Shown piece by piece: positions 25,785-35,049 of a DNA stretch of 64,000 bases. This stretch comes from Clostridium sp. C8-1-8 (GTDB lineage: Bacteria > Bacillota > Clostridia > Clostridiales > Clostridiaceae), in NCBI RefSeq assembly GCF_009928445.1, contig NZ_JAABNO010000003.1, positions 186,001 through 250,000 on the forward strand, given 5' to 3'. Under the pieces are notes generated by a model, which ran no database searches, was not told where the DNA came from, and worked only from the letters and a program-made list of their open reading frames with translations. The first letter of the stretch is position 1; every line of letters begins with the position of its first letter. Position numbers and translations under genes: made by a program.

Positions 25785-27062
25785 ATGAACTACTTAGAAA
25801 TCTTTGACGATATTACTAGCATAATGCATACAGATTATTCAGGGTGCAACGATAAAAAAGGCTGGGATGCTCCTGAAATATTTAGAAATCAGCTTATATC
25901 TCTTGAAAAGGACAATAATTTAGATGTTATTACTTTTAAAGAAATAGTATCAGAATATTTATTGGATTTTAGAGATGGTCATGTGTCTTTAACATTATCA
26001 GGAAATAATATCTCTAAGCCTTACGATAATGGCTTTAAATGTAGAAGATATAAAGATAAATTATATATAACACAGGTTGGTAAAGAAACAAGACTTAAAA
26101 AAGGAATGGCTATTATAGCTATAGACGACATATCTATAGCAGATCTTGGCAATAAATACAAGAAGAATATTCAAGTCCTTGGTTCTCATGCTGAACGAGA
26201 AAATTGGTCTTCTGTATTACTCAAACATAAACAATGTGTTATTGAAACAAAGTCTGGCGAAGCTTTTGAAATGCTTTTAGAAAAGTATGAAAAAGAAAAA
26301 TATATTCCTGAATACTCCATAAAGCCAATGGAAAATGATACCCTATTAATTAAAATAACAGATTTTAATGATGACGATGCTATTAGTAAACTTATAGAAA
26401 ATAATAAAACTGCATTGGATACAGCTAAATATTTAATAATTGACGTAAGAGTAAATTATGGTGGAAGTGATTCTGCTTATATGAAATTGCTTGACTATAT
26501 ATTCCCTAGAGAAATATCCTTTGATCAGTTACATATTGATCTAGCCCAATACAATATGACTGAGAGAAATTATACTTTGAGAGCAACTCAACTTAAGCAA
26601 TATATTACTCAAGTTGAAGACCAAAATACTAAAAAAGTTCTTCAAGATTATCTTAATACAATGGATAAATACAGAAATAAAGGTTTCGTAGAATTCGATA
26701 TAAACGATTCTGTGCTAAATGTAAAAATCAATGGAAGAAAAGTTCCTGAAAAGATAGTTGTTCTTCAGGATGTATATTGCGGTAGCTCTGGTGATTCTTT
26801 CGTAGTAATCGCAGGTCAGTCAGAAAAGGTAACCTTAATAGGCCGTGGCACCGCTGGTATCACTGATTATAGTAATGTAGCAGTGCAGCCGTATGAAAAT
26901 GGACTTATGTTATGGTACCCAACTTCTAGAGATGCTAACATAGATAATGGTAAAGGCTTGACTGGATTTGGCGTTGCCCCAGATATTTATATTCCATGGA
27001 CCCCTGAACATATAAAAAAAGACATAGATTTGGAAAAAGCAATTGAATTTTTAACAAAATAA
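25785..27062 (+). CDS. S41-family peptidase-like protein, no signal peptide
   Basis: 425 residues. The C-terminal half has the S41 (tail-specific protease) core: KYLIIDVRVNYGGSDSA (about 215-231), then IVVLQDVYCGSSGDSF (about 324-339) with the likely nucleophile Ser334 or 335, and GRGTAGITDYSN. A PDZ-like part (KKGMAIIAIDDISIADLG) is at about 105-122. Unlike CtpA it has no signal peptide and so should be cytoplasmic. GGAGAGAGG precedes the ATG. It stands alone, and its substrate is unknown. Confidence 0.85.
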   Translation: MNYLEIFDDITSIMHTDYSGCNDKKGWDAPEIFRNQLISLEKDNNLDVITFKEIVSEYLLDFRDGHVSLTLSGNNISKPYDNGFKCRRYKDKLYITQVGKETRLKKGMAIIAIDDISIADLGNKYKKNIQVLGSHAERENWSSVLLKHKQCVIETKSGEAFEMLLEKYEKEKYIPEYSIKPMENDTLLIKITDFNDDDAISKLIENNKTALDTAKYLIIDVRVNYGGSDSAYMKLLDYIFPREISFDQLHIDLAQYNMTERNYTLRATQLKQYITQVEDQNTKKVLQDYLNTMDKYRNKGFVEFDINDSVLNVKINGRKVPEKIVVLQDVYCGSSGDSFVVIAGQSEKVTLIGRGTAGITDYSNVAVQPYENGLMLWYPTSRDANIDNGKGLTGFGVAPDIYIPWTPEHIKKDIDLEKAIEFLTK

Positions 27063-27076
27063 TATTTACTATATAG

Positions 27077-27120
27077 AAAAAGGTTAATAGAAGCCAGTTC
27101 TGTCTCCTATTAACCTTTTT
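27077..27120. terminator. bidirectional terminator
   Basis: AAAAAGGTTAATAG pairs with CTATTAACCTTTTT; both strands have a T-run. It separates the converging peptidase and esterase genes. Confidence 0.85.
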
Positions 27121-27168
27121 ATGTAGCTATATTTTAAATACGCCTTTGCAATAATTACTGAATTCTAA

Positions 27169-28068
27169 TTAATATTTTTTTAGCCATTCTGAAGCCAATT
27201 CAAACCAGTGTTCACAATGTGGATTGATATGATTCTTCTCAGAGGCAGTATATTCATTACTTAAGGATAATCCATGCACTCCGCTTTCAAAAACATGAAG
27301 TTCATATGGAATCTTATTCTTACTTAGCTCATAAGCCATCTTTAATGAGTTAGCTGCATATACTAGACCATCATCTGCGGTATGCCAGATGAATGTTGGT
27401 GGTGTATTCTTAGTGACATAGTTAGTAGGGCTAAGCTTTGCTAGTTCCTCGTCAGTCTGCACATCTGTTCCAAATATAGCTTTATTAGATACTTTCCAAA
27501 AGTCAACAAGCCATCTGTTTTCGCTTGCTGCCACTTCTTCCTTCATAATATTATAGTCTATCAGTGGATATCCTAAAATAACAGCATTTGACTTGAAATA
27601 ACTACTGTCTACTCCAAACTTTTCTGTCAGTAAAGAATCCTGCCAATGAACACCCATACTTGCAGCCAAATGTGCTCCAGCTGAGAATCCACATAAGCTT
27701 ATCCTTTCACTATCTAAAAACCACTGCTCTGCATTTTCTTTTATAATCATCATGGCTTTAGCAAGATCAAATAGTGGTCCAGGATAAACTGCTCTTTCAT
27801 TGAATTCTGGTAGATCATCAAAGTCAATCTCCATCTTGTTAAAGCTAGTACTGTACCTCAATACAAAAGTATGGTACCCTTGAGATGCAAATTTCATAGC
27901 CATTGGTTCAGCTTCTCTATCTGAGGTTCCAAGATAGCCTCCTCCAGGTATAACGATTACAGCAGGTCTCTTATTATTAGTTTGAAATTCTAAGGAATTG
28001 TCCAAAATATAGGTAAAAAGATTAACCTCTTCATTATCTTCCCATAGCTGAATTTTCTTAATTAACAT
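27169..28068 (-). CDS. alpha/beta hydrolase, acetyl-esterase-like
   Basis: 299 residues. The oxyanion motif IPGGGYLG (about 40-47), nucleophile elbow GFSAG (127-131, Ser129), a later acid in TADDGLVY and the catalytic His in SGVHGLS make a full triad. The pattern is that of BD-FAE/acetylxylan-esterase-like enzymes that remove acyl groups from small esters or sugars. It has no signal peptide. GGGGGAG precedes the ATG. It stands alone. Confidence 0.88.
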   Translation of the reverse strand: MLIKKIQLWEDNEEVNLFTYILDNSLEFQTNNKRPAVIVIPGGGYLGTSDREAEPMAMKFASQGYHTFVLRYSTSFNKMEIDFDDLPEFNERAVYPGPLFDLAKAMMIIKENAEQWFLDSERISLCGFSAGAHLAASMGVHWQDSLLTEKFGVDSSYFKSNAVILGYPLIDYNIMKEEVAASENRWLVDFWKVSNKAIFGTDVQTDEELAKLSPTNYVTKNTPPTFIWHTADDGLVYAANSLKMAYELSKNKIPYELHVFESGVHGLSLSNEYTASEKNHINPHCEHWFELASEWLKKY

Positions 28069-28352
28069 TATAAACTCCCCCTACCCTTGTTGTTTGTATT
28101 TATAATTAATATTTATACATTCTGCCCAACAAAAAATCTAGAATATTTATTCTTCTTAACAATTATACTAATTCCAACTTTATAGTTAAAATAGTGTTTT
28201 CTTCGAGCCTTTTAAACTCTATTTTAAAGAGCTCACTATAAATTAAAATATCTAAATATATACTATATTCCACTGGGATTTTTTACTAGTATGCACCATA
28301 GTAATTGTTAGCCAGTAAGTACAAACTACTACTAAATTATACCTCTTTGCTT

Positions 28353-28371
28353 TTAATACTTAAAGTATTAA
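28353..28371. promoter_or_regulatory. 19-base palindrome before ABC-2 operon
   Basis: TTAATACTT-A-AAGTATTAA is perfect. It lies 55 bases before the ATPase start at 28426 and may be an operator for an unlinked regulator. Nothing else is clear in the 28069-28425 gap. Confidence 0.4.
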
Positions 28372-28425
28372 TTTAATTTGAACTTTTTTTATAATTCTAC
28401 GTTTAATATGTACGAGGTGAATAAA

Positions 28426-29325
28426 ATGAACGCAATAAAGATAGAAAATCTTAATAAATCTTATGATGGCAGCACTAATGCTTTAACTGACATAAGTTTA
28501 TCCATACCAAGAGGCGAAATATTTGGTTTTCTCGGGCCCAATGGTTCTGGTAAAACTACCACTGTTAGAATCCTAAATGGAATTCTTGCTCCAACCTCTG
28601 GACATGCTGAGATCTTAGGGATACCTGTAAGAGACAATCCTATTGAGATTCATAGGTTATGTGGAGTTATGACTGAAAGTTCTTCCTGCTATGAGAGTCT
28701 TACCCCAGAGCAAAATCTAATGTTTTTTGGAAGAATGCATGGACTTGAGGAAAAGCCTCTAAAAAAACGGACTAACTCTATTTTAGAAAGACTAGAACTA
28801 ATAGATGTTAAGGATAAAAAGGTAAAATCATTTAGTACTGGAATGAGGAAAAGAGTTTCCTTGGCTGTGGCCTTAATTCATAAGCCTCAAATTCTATTTC
28901 TTGATGAACCTACTTCTGGTTTAGATCCTGAAAACGCTCTTAATGTTACAAAGCTTATTAAGGAACTATCTGAAGAAAGTGATGTTACTATATTTCTTTG
29001 TACACATCAACTGAAATATGCTGAGGATATTTGTACCTTATATGGCTTCATAAATAATGGCAGCATCCTTGGCTTAGGTACCTTCAATGAACTTGCTTCA
29101 AAGAAAAATGCAACACTTAGACTTCAGGTTAGAGGAAGAAATATTCCTGATAAACTTGGATTTATTCATGAAGATAAAGATTTATATAGTAAATCCATTT
29201 TAGGAGATACAGAGGTAAATAGTTTGATTCAAGGTATACTGACAAGTGGTGGAGAGATTTACGAGGCTGTACAGCAAAAATGGTCCTTAGAAGAACTTTA
29301 TTTTAAATATATAAAGAATTTCTGA
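28426..29325 (+). CDS. ABC transporter ATP-binding protein (ABC-2 type)
   Basis: 299 residues. Walker A GPNGSGKTTT (about 37-46), signature FSTGMRKRVSLA, Walker B ILFLDEPTSGLD and switch FLCTHQ are intact, and a C-terminal extension of about 90 residues is typical of drug/polymer exporters of this class. A TTG at 28378 can open the frame, but GAGGTG is correctly placed only for the ATG at 28426. It is co-transcribed with the permease 38 bases on. Confidence 0.9.
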   Translation: MNAIKIENLNKSYDGSTNALTDISLSIPRGEIFGFLGPNGSGKTTTVRILNGILAPTSGHAEILGIPVRDNPIEIHRLCGVMTESSSCYESLTPEQNLMFFGRMHGLEEKPLKKRTNSILERLELIDVKDKKVKSFSTGMRKRVSLAVALIHKPQILFLDEPTSGLDPENALNVTKLIKELSEESDVTIFLCTHQLKYAEDICTLYGFINNGSILGLGTFNELASKKNATLRLQVRGRNIPDKLGFIHEDKDLYSKSILGDTEVNSLIQGILTSGGEIYEAVQQKWSLEELYFKYIKNF

Positions 29326-29363
29326 TTGAAAAACAAAAATTATAAGTCTGGAGTGATTATAAC

Positions 29364-30158
29364 ATGAATAGAAGTGAAAAAACATTGATATATAAAGATA
29401 TAAATGAAATCACCAGTTCAAAGCAGGTTATTCTTCCAATGACCATTGTACCTCTTATCATGATTGTGCTGATTCCAATAGCTGTATTGATAGGAGCTAA
29501 ATATGCTGGTAGCGATACTAGTTTGCTTACCAAGCTTGGACCTCTTCTAAAAAAATTGCCAGCTGAGTATACTTCCTACTCTCCAGCCCAGCTTTTAATA
29601 AAGGTAACTATAAACTTCATGTTTCCATCCTACTTCCTTATAATTCCTATAATGTGCTCAGGTGTCCTTGGTGCCAGTAGCTTTGTTGGAGAAAAGGAAC
29701 ATAAAACTCTTGAAACTTTACTCTACACTCCTATTTCAATGGAACAGTTGCTTAGGGCTAAGATATTGGGAGTTTTTATTCCATCGTATATTGTAACTTT
29801 GATATCCTTTATATTACTTGGCATTATATTCAACGTAGGCGGTTATATTTATTTTGGAGCATTAATCTTCCCAAATATTCAATGGCTCATTATAATATTT
29901 TGGATAACTCCTGCAGTTAATTTTTTATCTTTGACTTTTACTGTTATGGTTTCAGCAAAGTCACAGACCTTTCAAGAAGCACAGCAAGTAAGTGGACTTC
30001 TTGTACTTCCTGTAGCTCTTCTAATAGTTGGTCAGATGACAGGTATGCTTTTACTTAATAATCTTATTATGTTCCTAGGTGGAGCTGTTATATTGATAAT
30101 AGATTATTTATTAATTAAGAGAATCTCTGCTAAGTTTACTGCAGAGAAATTAGTCTGA
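29364..30158 (+). CDS. ABC-2 type transporter permease
   Basis: 264 residues with six membrane segments (about 22-42, 78-100, 125-150, 158-185, 205-225 and 232-250). The phrase SSFVGEKEHKTLETLLYTPI (about 107-126) is the conserved cytoplasmic loop of ABC-2 permeases. It forms an exporter with the ATPase just upstream. Substrate cannot be told from context. Confidence 0.88.
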   Translation: MNRSEKTLIYKDINEITSSKQVILPMTIVPLIMIVLIPIAVLIGAKYAGSDTSLLTKLGPLLKKLPAEYTSYSPAQLLIKVTINFMFPSYFLIIPIMCSGVLGASSFVGEKEHKTLETLLYTPISMEQLLRAKILGVFIPSYIVTLISFILLGIIFNVGGYIYFGALIFPNIQWLIIIFWITPAVNFLSLTFTVMVSAKSQTFQEAQQVSGLLVLPVALLIVGQMTGMLLLNNLIMFLGGAVILIIDYLLIKRISAKFTAEKLV

Positions 30159-30240
30159 GTATATAATTATAATTTTCTTGCTGATTTAATCTCAGAAAAA
30201 TTCAATAGAGTTAATTTGTTCATGTGTCTTTTGTAATTAA

Positions 30241-30282
30241 TAAGCCATTGCTAAATAGTCTTACTATTCATCAATGGCTTTA
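30241..30282 (+). terminator. terminator of the ABC-2 operon
   Basis: TAAGCCATTG pairs with CAATGGCTTTA around a 21-base loop that itself contains ATAG/CTAT. The following T-run is weak. Confidence 0.55.
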
Positions 30283-30387
30283 CAATAATCAAGCAAAAAA
30301 TATTCCTTATAGTGGATTTTATATTATTAAAATGTTTTATCTTATATCTTTTAATGGCTTTTCTTAATGGTATAGTAAAAAATCTTA

Positions 30388-30858
30388 TTAATCCTCTTTC
30401 TCAACAATTCTTTCAATAGAAGAAGGAAGTTTTTCAAGCTTGTCTTTTAAAAACTTAGGGTATAATTCTTCATTATTTATGATTTTCACATCTACCCACC
30501 TAAATTCGAATTTATTTTTCCCTTCAGTAACGTAGAATAAATCTCCTTTATCCATAAGTAAACTATCTTCACATTCAATCAGATAATAATAGCATATTTC
30601 ATGGCATTTATTATCATTAAAAGTATAAAAATCCTCACAAATCCAAAGTAGTCTATTAACACTAACCTCAATACCTAATTCTTCCTTCATTTCTCTTACT
30701 ATTGTATCTTCGGTACTTTCAAACATTTCCAGTCTGCCTCCTGGCAAAGCATAAAAATCATCATTTATTCCCCTATGTATAAGAATTTTATCTTTGTTAA
30801 ACAAAAGCCCTGCTACACGGAAATTAAAAGTTCCTTCCTCATTCTTAAAATTAATCAT
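30388..30858 (-). CDS. Nudix hydrolase
   Basis: 156 residues. The Nudix box is complete: G41-x5-E47-x7-R55-E-x-x-E59-E60-x-G62, read from GGRLEMFESTEDTIVREMKE and ELGI. Such enzymes cleave nucleoside diphosphates linked to another group. The frame can open at 30876, but the ribosome site GGGAGAG is 5-6 bases before the ATG at 30858, so I use that. It is a single gene with unknown substrate. Confidence 0.88.
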   Translation of the reverse strand: MINFKNEEGTFNFRVAGLLFNKDKILIHRGINDDFYALPGGRLEMFESTEDTIVREMKEELGIEVSVNRLLWICEDFYTFNDNKCHEICYYYLIECEDSLLMDKGDLFYVTEGKNKFEFRWVDVKIINNEELYPKFLKDKLEKLPSSIERIVEKED

Positions 30859-31112
30859 AACTACTCTCCCCCCCATACTCTTTACAACATTAAATTACAA
30901 TAAGCTTTAGTGCTATACGTATAATTTCACATGAGGATTATTATACCATAAATTCAAATAACATATATATTAATAATTGGTTTTCTCTAATAAAACCACA
31001 ATACCTTAGATTGAAAATTGAATAGTTATATCTTATGAAATTGTGAGAATGTCGCAAATTATTATATAAAATAACCCTCACTGCATATGGAAAGAATATT
31101 AAAAAAAGTTAA

Positions 31113-31141
31113 TTGTTATACATATAAAAATTTGTTATAAT
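31113..31141 (+). promoter_or_regulatory. sigma-A promoter of the GNAT gene at 31203
   Basis: TTGTTA, a 17-base spacer and TATAAT, 61 bases before the ATG at 31203. The rest of the 30859-31202 gap shows nothing else. Confidence 0.7.
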
Positions 31142-31202
31142 AACTACTACTCAAAATAAAAGCATAAATTAAATAAAAATTTAAAATAATTGGGGGACAA
31201 AA

Positions 31203-31730
31203 ATGAATAGACTAAAATTGATTTTACCTACACCAGATTACAAAGAAATGATACTTGATTACAAAAGAGAATTTATTAAAAATGGAGATAGCATGGATGG
31301 AACCGCTGGCCTAGCCAATTCTGAAACTTTTGAAGAATGGTATAGTGCACTTTGTGACAACTTAAAGGAAGAAACTGTGCGTAAAGGGTTGGTTCCAGCA
31401 ACTACATATTTAGCACTATCTAGGGATGACAATCACCTAATAGGTATGATAGATATTAGACATCGCTTAAATGATTATTTACTTAACTTCGGTGGACATA
31501 TAGGTTATAGTGTTAGAAAATCTGAAAGACAGAAAGGTTATGCTACTGAAATGCTATCATTAGCACTAAAAGAATGTTTGAAATTAGATATTAAAAAGGT
31601 TCTAATTACTTGTGACAATGATAATATAGCCTCTGCTAAGACTATAATTAACAACGGCGGAAAGTTAGAAAATGAAGTAGAAAATGATGGCCCAGTTACA
31701 CAAAGGTACTGGATAACCTTAGAGTTATAG
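31203..31730 (+). CDS. GNAT-family N-acetyltransferase (COG3981-like)
   Basis: 175 residues. After an N-terminal part with MDGTAGL, the core has LIGMIDIRHRLNDYLLNFGG, then GYSVRKSERQKGYATEML (about 101-118) as the acetyl-CoA loop, and ITCDNDNIASAKTIINNGG, the hallmark of predicted acetyltransferases of this group. GGGGGAC precedes the ATG, and a good promoter lies upstream. It stands alone. Confidence 0.87.
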   Translation: MNRLKLILPTPDYKEMILDYKREFIKNGDSMDGTAGLANSETFEEWYSALCDNLKEETVRKGLVPATTYLALSRDDNHLIGMIDIRHRLNDYLLNFGGHIGYSVRKSERQKGYATEMLSLALKECLKLDIKKVLITCDNDNIASAKTIINNGGKLENEVENDGPVTQRYWITLEL

Positions 31731-31915
31731 TATTAAATAAAATTTTTTTTTATTGATCATCCTAACTAGCTGTGTCAAATCTTTCATTTCACTAGATTTA
31801 GCTATAAAAAATTTTATACGTTCTTACTAAAAAGAAAAGCTTTTTCACTATACCTTTTCCATGGCTTTAGATTTAATTACGGATACCTAGACAGTAAAAA
31901 TAGTGCTTTGCAAAG

Positions 31916-31963
31916 TTAGCAAGCTGTTTAAGCATATTCATAACCCCTAAAACAGCTTGCTAA
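31916..31963. repeat. strong hairpin after carboxylesterase remnant
   Basis: TTAGCAAGCTGTTTAAG pairs with CCTAAAACAGCTTGCTAA around a loop; the stem is about 14-16 pairs with no T-run on either side. It lies 5 bases after the remnant's stop and probably ends or protects that transcript. Confidence 0.6.
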
Positions 31964-31967
31964 TAAA

Positions 31968-32288
31968 TTAATTACCATATAAATAGGGTTCTGAAATGCT
32001 CATAACTTTAATTTCATTATCGAATATAGCAGTTAAACAGTTGCTGGTTTCATATTTGGGCCAGTTGACGCCTTCTATCTGTGGTGTCCCATATCTAATA
32101 AATGAAATCCACAACTTGTGCATGTTATCAGCTAACAATCTATTTTTTTCTGACTCTATTTGGAAAGCTTTTAGATTATTGAATACAAAAGGTATTTCTA
32201 ACCCATTAACAGCTTTTGATGCGAAATAATGTTCAGTGACGGTATAATCAAACCTATACTTAAATGTTTCTACTACAATAGGTTTCAT
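31968..32288 (-). pseudogene. C-terminal remnant of a type-B carboxylesterase
   Basis: 106 residues from an ATG at 32288 that has an excellent GGAGGGAG site. The sequence matches the last fifth of carboxylesterase/para-nitrobenzyl-esterase proteins: NGLEIPFVFNNL (carrying no catalytic Ser), LADNMHKLWISFIRYGTP and NWPKYE...AIFDNEIKVMSISEP. The catalytic part is absent from this window. It lies just after the HXXEE gene on the same strand. It is either a dead fragment or a fragment that gained its own start; activity as an esterase is impossible. Confidence 0.75.
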
Positions 32289-32310
32289 AATTTCTCCCTC
32301 CATAGCTTTT

Positions 32311-32838
32311 TTATTTATTTGAGAATTTAATAAGTAATCTTTCAAAGTTCTTTTCTGCATTTTTAAGTGTAATAAAAAGTATAAAGCCTAATACACCAGA
32401 AAAAGCACAAGACCCTATTATTTCAAGTGCGTTCAATTCTAATAGTTTAGTTGAAATATAGATTATATATATATTTATAGGCAGAAATATAATGGCAGTC
32501 ACTAGGCCAGGAACATAGTTTTTAAAATTTAAAGATAGTTTAAAATGTGCTGTAATAAAATGCGCTGTTACAGTAAACAAAAATCCATACCAAATATAAT
32601 AATTATTAAAAATAATTGAAACTAAGGTAACAATAGAAAGTATAAAAAATAATATTTCAACTCCGATAGAAAATTCATCAGTACTCCTAAAGTCCTCATA
32701 GGGCTTCTTTTTCATTGTGCAAGCTTCAAGACTTGACTGATACCTTTCTCTCCAAACCTTTATAAATACTATCTCTTCAAAATCATGAAGCATAAAAATA
32801 ATTGGCAATAGCCATGCAATAGAATTCATACTATTCAT
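32311..32838 (-). CDS. HXXEE-domain membrane protein
   Basis: 175 residues. The N-terminus (about 5-22) has the family motif in AWLLPIIFMLHDFEEIVF, where HDFEE gives the name. About five membrane helices follow. The frame opens at 32889, but AAGGAG is 9 bases before the ATG at 32838. A second HXXEE gene (33744) lies on the other side of the TetR gene at 32981, and both have the same operator-like motif in front. Function of the family is unknown. Confidence 0.85.
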   Translation of the reverse strand: MNSMNSIAWLLPIIFMLHDFEEIVFIKVWRERYQSSLEACTMKKKPYEDFRSTDEFSIGVEILFFILSIVTLVSIIFNNYYIWYGFLFTVTAHFITAHFKLSLNFKNYVPGLVTAIIFLPINIYIIYISTKLLELNALEIIGSCAFSGVLGFILFITLKNAEKNFERLLIKFSNK

Positions 32839-32862
32839 ACAAATCAACTCCTTAATATAATA

Positions 32863-32878
32863 TGTCACACATGAGACA
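32863..32878. promoter_or_regulatory. operator-like motif before HXXEE gene 1
   Basis: TGTCACACATGAGACA is a near-palindrome. It matches 13 of 16 bases of TGTCACAAGTGAGTCA before HXXEE gene 2. A related half-site (GTGACAC, 32957-32963) precedes the TetR gene. Confidence 0.6.
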
Positions 32879-32980
32879 TCTACTTCCAAATATAGTATAA
32901 TACTTTTAATAGCAATATCAATACTATTTGAATAAGTGCTACATATATGATAAAACGTGACACTTTAGGAGGTTATAAAA

Positions 32981-33535
32981 TTGAAAAAAACAAATCCAAT
33001 TGCTGAGCAATCAAAAAGATGGTTAGTAAAAGCGTTAATTGAATTAATGCAAGAAAAGCCTTACTCTAGTATTTCAGTAAAAGAAATTGCTGATAAGGCA
33101 CAACTATCTCGAAGAACTTTTTATAGAAATTTTAATATAAAAGAAGATTTGTTAACCGAATATGCTAACTATTTATTTAAAGAATACATGGATGCATTAA
33201 AAGAACTAACAAATTTAAATATTTCAGATCTCTTTATTGTGTATTTTAAGTTTTGGAATAATCATCTAAAAGAGTTAAAGCTATTTAAGAAAAACCATTT
33301 ATTTTACTCTCTTATGGAGCAAATAAATTTATTTATCTCTCACTTTAATACCATTCCTAATGTAAAGTGGCACGATTATGATAACCAGGCAGAAGAAGAA
33401 TATATAAGTTTTTATAATATAGGTGGTCTATGGAATGTATTATCAAATTGGATAGACCATGAAGATAGAGAATCTCCAGAAGAAATGTCTAAGATATTGA
33501 CCAAAGCAATTAGCAATTTTTCCAAGGGGCTTTAG
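32981..33535 (+). CDS. TetR/AcrR-family transcriptional regulator
   Basis: 184 residues. The HTH is at about 28-52 (SISVKEIADKAQLSRRTFYR, then NFNIKEDLL). The C-terminal part resembles the TetR_C_8-like helical domain. The start is a TTG, supported by AGGAGG 8 bases before it. It stands between two HXXEE genes, one divergent and one downstream, whose promoter regions share the motif TGTCACA-N2-TGAG-N-CA. I infer it controls both and itself. Confidence 0.87.
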   Translation: MKKTNPIAEQSKRWLVKALIELMQEKPYSSISVKEIADKAQLSRRTFYRNFNIKEDLLTEYANYLFKEYMDALKELTNLNISDLFIVYFKFWNNHLKELKLFKKNHLFYSLMEQINLFISHFNTIPNVKWHDYDNQAEEEYISFYNIGGLWNVLSNWIDHEDRESPEEMSKILTKAISNFSKGL

Positions 33536-33698
33536 GGTCAATGGTTTGCATGAACAAAAAAGAAAGCAGCTTCTTCAAGCTGTACCCTCTACTAAGTTAT
33601 TTATAAGCGTATAGATGTCACACTTCACCTTATTTGTAGCACTTGCGTTAAAGCTATTGATTTGTATAATTGCAAATATTATACTAAAAACCATAAAG

Positions 33699-33714
33699 TG
33701 TCACAAGTGAGTCA
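33699..33714. promoter_or_regulatory. operator-like motif before HXXEE gene 2
   Basis: TGTCACAAGTGAGTCA, 29 bases before the ATG at 33744. It is the second copy of the motif at 32863, and another half-site, TGTCACAC, is at 33616-33623. Confidence 0.6.
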
Positions 33715-33743
33715 CTTATTTTAAATTAGTGGAGGTAATATTT

Positions 33744-34280
33744 ATGAGAACCTTATTTACTATGATTTGGCTTTTTCCTATACTATTCATGCTTCATGAC
33801 TTTGAAGAAATCTTAATGATCACTGCTTGGCAAGAGAAAAACAAGCAATATATAGCCGGTAGACCTGGTAAATTCATCCCTTATAATTTTAAAGGATCTA
33901 CAGCTTCTATAGCCTTCGGAGTTGCTATAGAATTTCTTATCATATCTATACTTACTATTATCGCTTATCTATCTAACAGCTTTATTGGCTGGTTTGGCTT
34001 ATTTACTGCCTTTGTCATTCATCTAGTGCTCCATATCATAATGAGTATAAACTTCAAAAGATATGTACCAGGAGTATTCACCAGCGTCCTCTTCCTTCCT
34101 CTTTGTATTTTTATTGAATACAAAATTAAACTTCATATTTTATCCAACCTCAGCATATATACTCAAATAATTGCAGTGCTTGTAGGTACAGCCTTAATGA
34201 TAGGAATTATATATACTCTTCATAAATTGATAGAAATTTTTAGCTTATGGTTAGAAAAGTACAAAGTTAATACTCCATAG
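33744..34280 (+). CDS. HXXEE-domain membrane protein, second copy
   Basis: 178 residues. IWLFPILFMLHDFEEILMIT (about 8-27) carries the HDFEE motif, and about five membrane helices follow. It is related to the protein at 32311-32838 in motif and layout but not a recent duplicate. GGAGGTAATATTT precedes the ATG at 33744; the GTG at 33729 lies inside the ribosome site. It is followed by a strong bidirectional terminator. Confidence 0.85.
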   Translation: MRTLFTMIWLFPILFMLHDFEEILMITAWQEKNKQYIAGRPGKFIPYNFKGSTASIAFGVAIEFLIISILTIIAYLSNSFIGWFGLFTAFVIHLVLHIIMSINFKRYVPGVFTSVLFLPLCIFIEYKIKLHILSNLSIYTQIIAVLVGTALMIGIIYTLHKLIEIFSLWLEKYKVNTP

Positions 34281-34297
34281 AAAATTTCTATTACAAT

Positions 34298-34346
34298 AAA
34301 TAAGACTGTTTCAAAATCACCAATTAATTTTGAAGCAGTCTTATTT
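34298..34346. terminator. bidirectional terminator
   Basis: AAATAAGACTGTTTCAAAAT pairs with ATTTTGAAGCAGTCTTATTT (one mismatch) around a 9-base loop, between converging genes. Confidence 0.85.
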
Positions 34347-34352
34347 GTTTTG

Positions 34353-34751
34353 TTAGTTATCTTTTCTTAAACTTAATTTTCTATTACTTATTTTCGTTAC
34401 AATAGTTTTTATTATAACCACTGATAAAAATATAAAACTCCAATTTAGAAAAGCATCTCTATATGCAGTTTTAGAAAGCTCTCCCCAAAATCCAATTCCC
34501 CATACAGCTATAAATATAACTACTATAGATATAAAATACTGGACTAAAAGTTTTACGTATGAATTCTTAATATTTATACAGGAAAATATTCCATACACTC
34601 CTACTCCTACAAATGTAAATAATGCTCTTATCAATATATGAGCATTTGTATCAGTAGGTTGTCCAATAAAAAGTTGGTAACTGGAACTGATTAACGTTAC
34701 CAGTGTAAAAATTGCGGTAAACATTATAGCTAAGTTAGTTATCTTTTTCAT
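34353..34751 (-). CDS. small four-helix membrane protein of unknown function
   Basis: 132 residues with four hydrophobic segments (about 7-27, 40-58, 66-87 and 100-120) and a basic tail. AAGGGGAGAATTT precedes the ATG. It resembles small clostridial membrane proteins of unnamed DUF families. No neighbour suggests a role. Confidence 0.68.
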   Translation of the reverse strand: MKKITNLAIMFTAIFTLVTLISSSYQLFIGQPTDTNAHILIRALFTFVGVGVYGIFSCINIKNSYVKLLVQYFISIVVIFIAVWGIGFWGELSKTAYRDAFLNWSFIFLSVVIIKTIVTKISNRKLSLRKDN

Positions 34752-34962
34752 AAATTCTCCCCTTATAATATGTAATAATTAATTATAATAACTTTAACAG
34801 CATTAGTTCCATTATACACCATTTTATCCATTTTATTTACTCTTTTTATTATTTACTAAAGCAAATTAGTTTCACCTATACTAACAAAACTAAATATATG
34901 CTGCTTTGTATAAATATATCTAAATAATTATGGGGAGAATAAGTCTTTACTGTGTATAACTA

Positions 34963-34996
34963 AACCAGCGCTAATCCATAGAATATTACGCTGGCT
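34963..34996 (-). terminator. terminator-like hairpin after L,D-transpeptidase gene
   Basis: CCAGCG pairs with CGCTGG, with an inner TAAT/ATTA pair. The following T-run on the minus strand is weak. A second small hairpin (TTATAGG/CCTATAA) lies closer to the stop at 35014-35030. Confidence 0.5.
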
Positions 34997-35049
34997 TGAT
35001 TGCTCTATTTGACTTATAGGACTCCTATAAAGAATTCTTATATGGAAAA

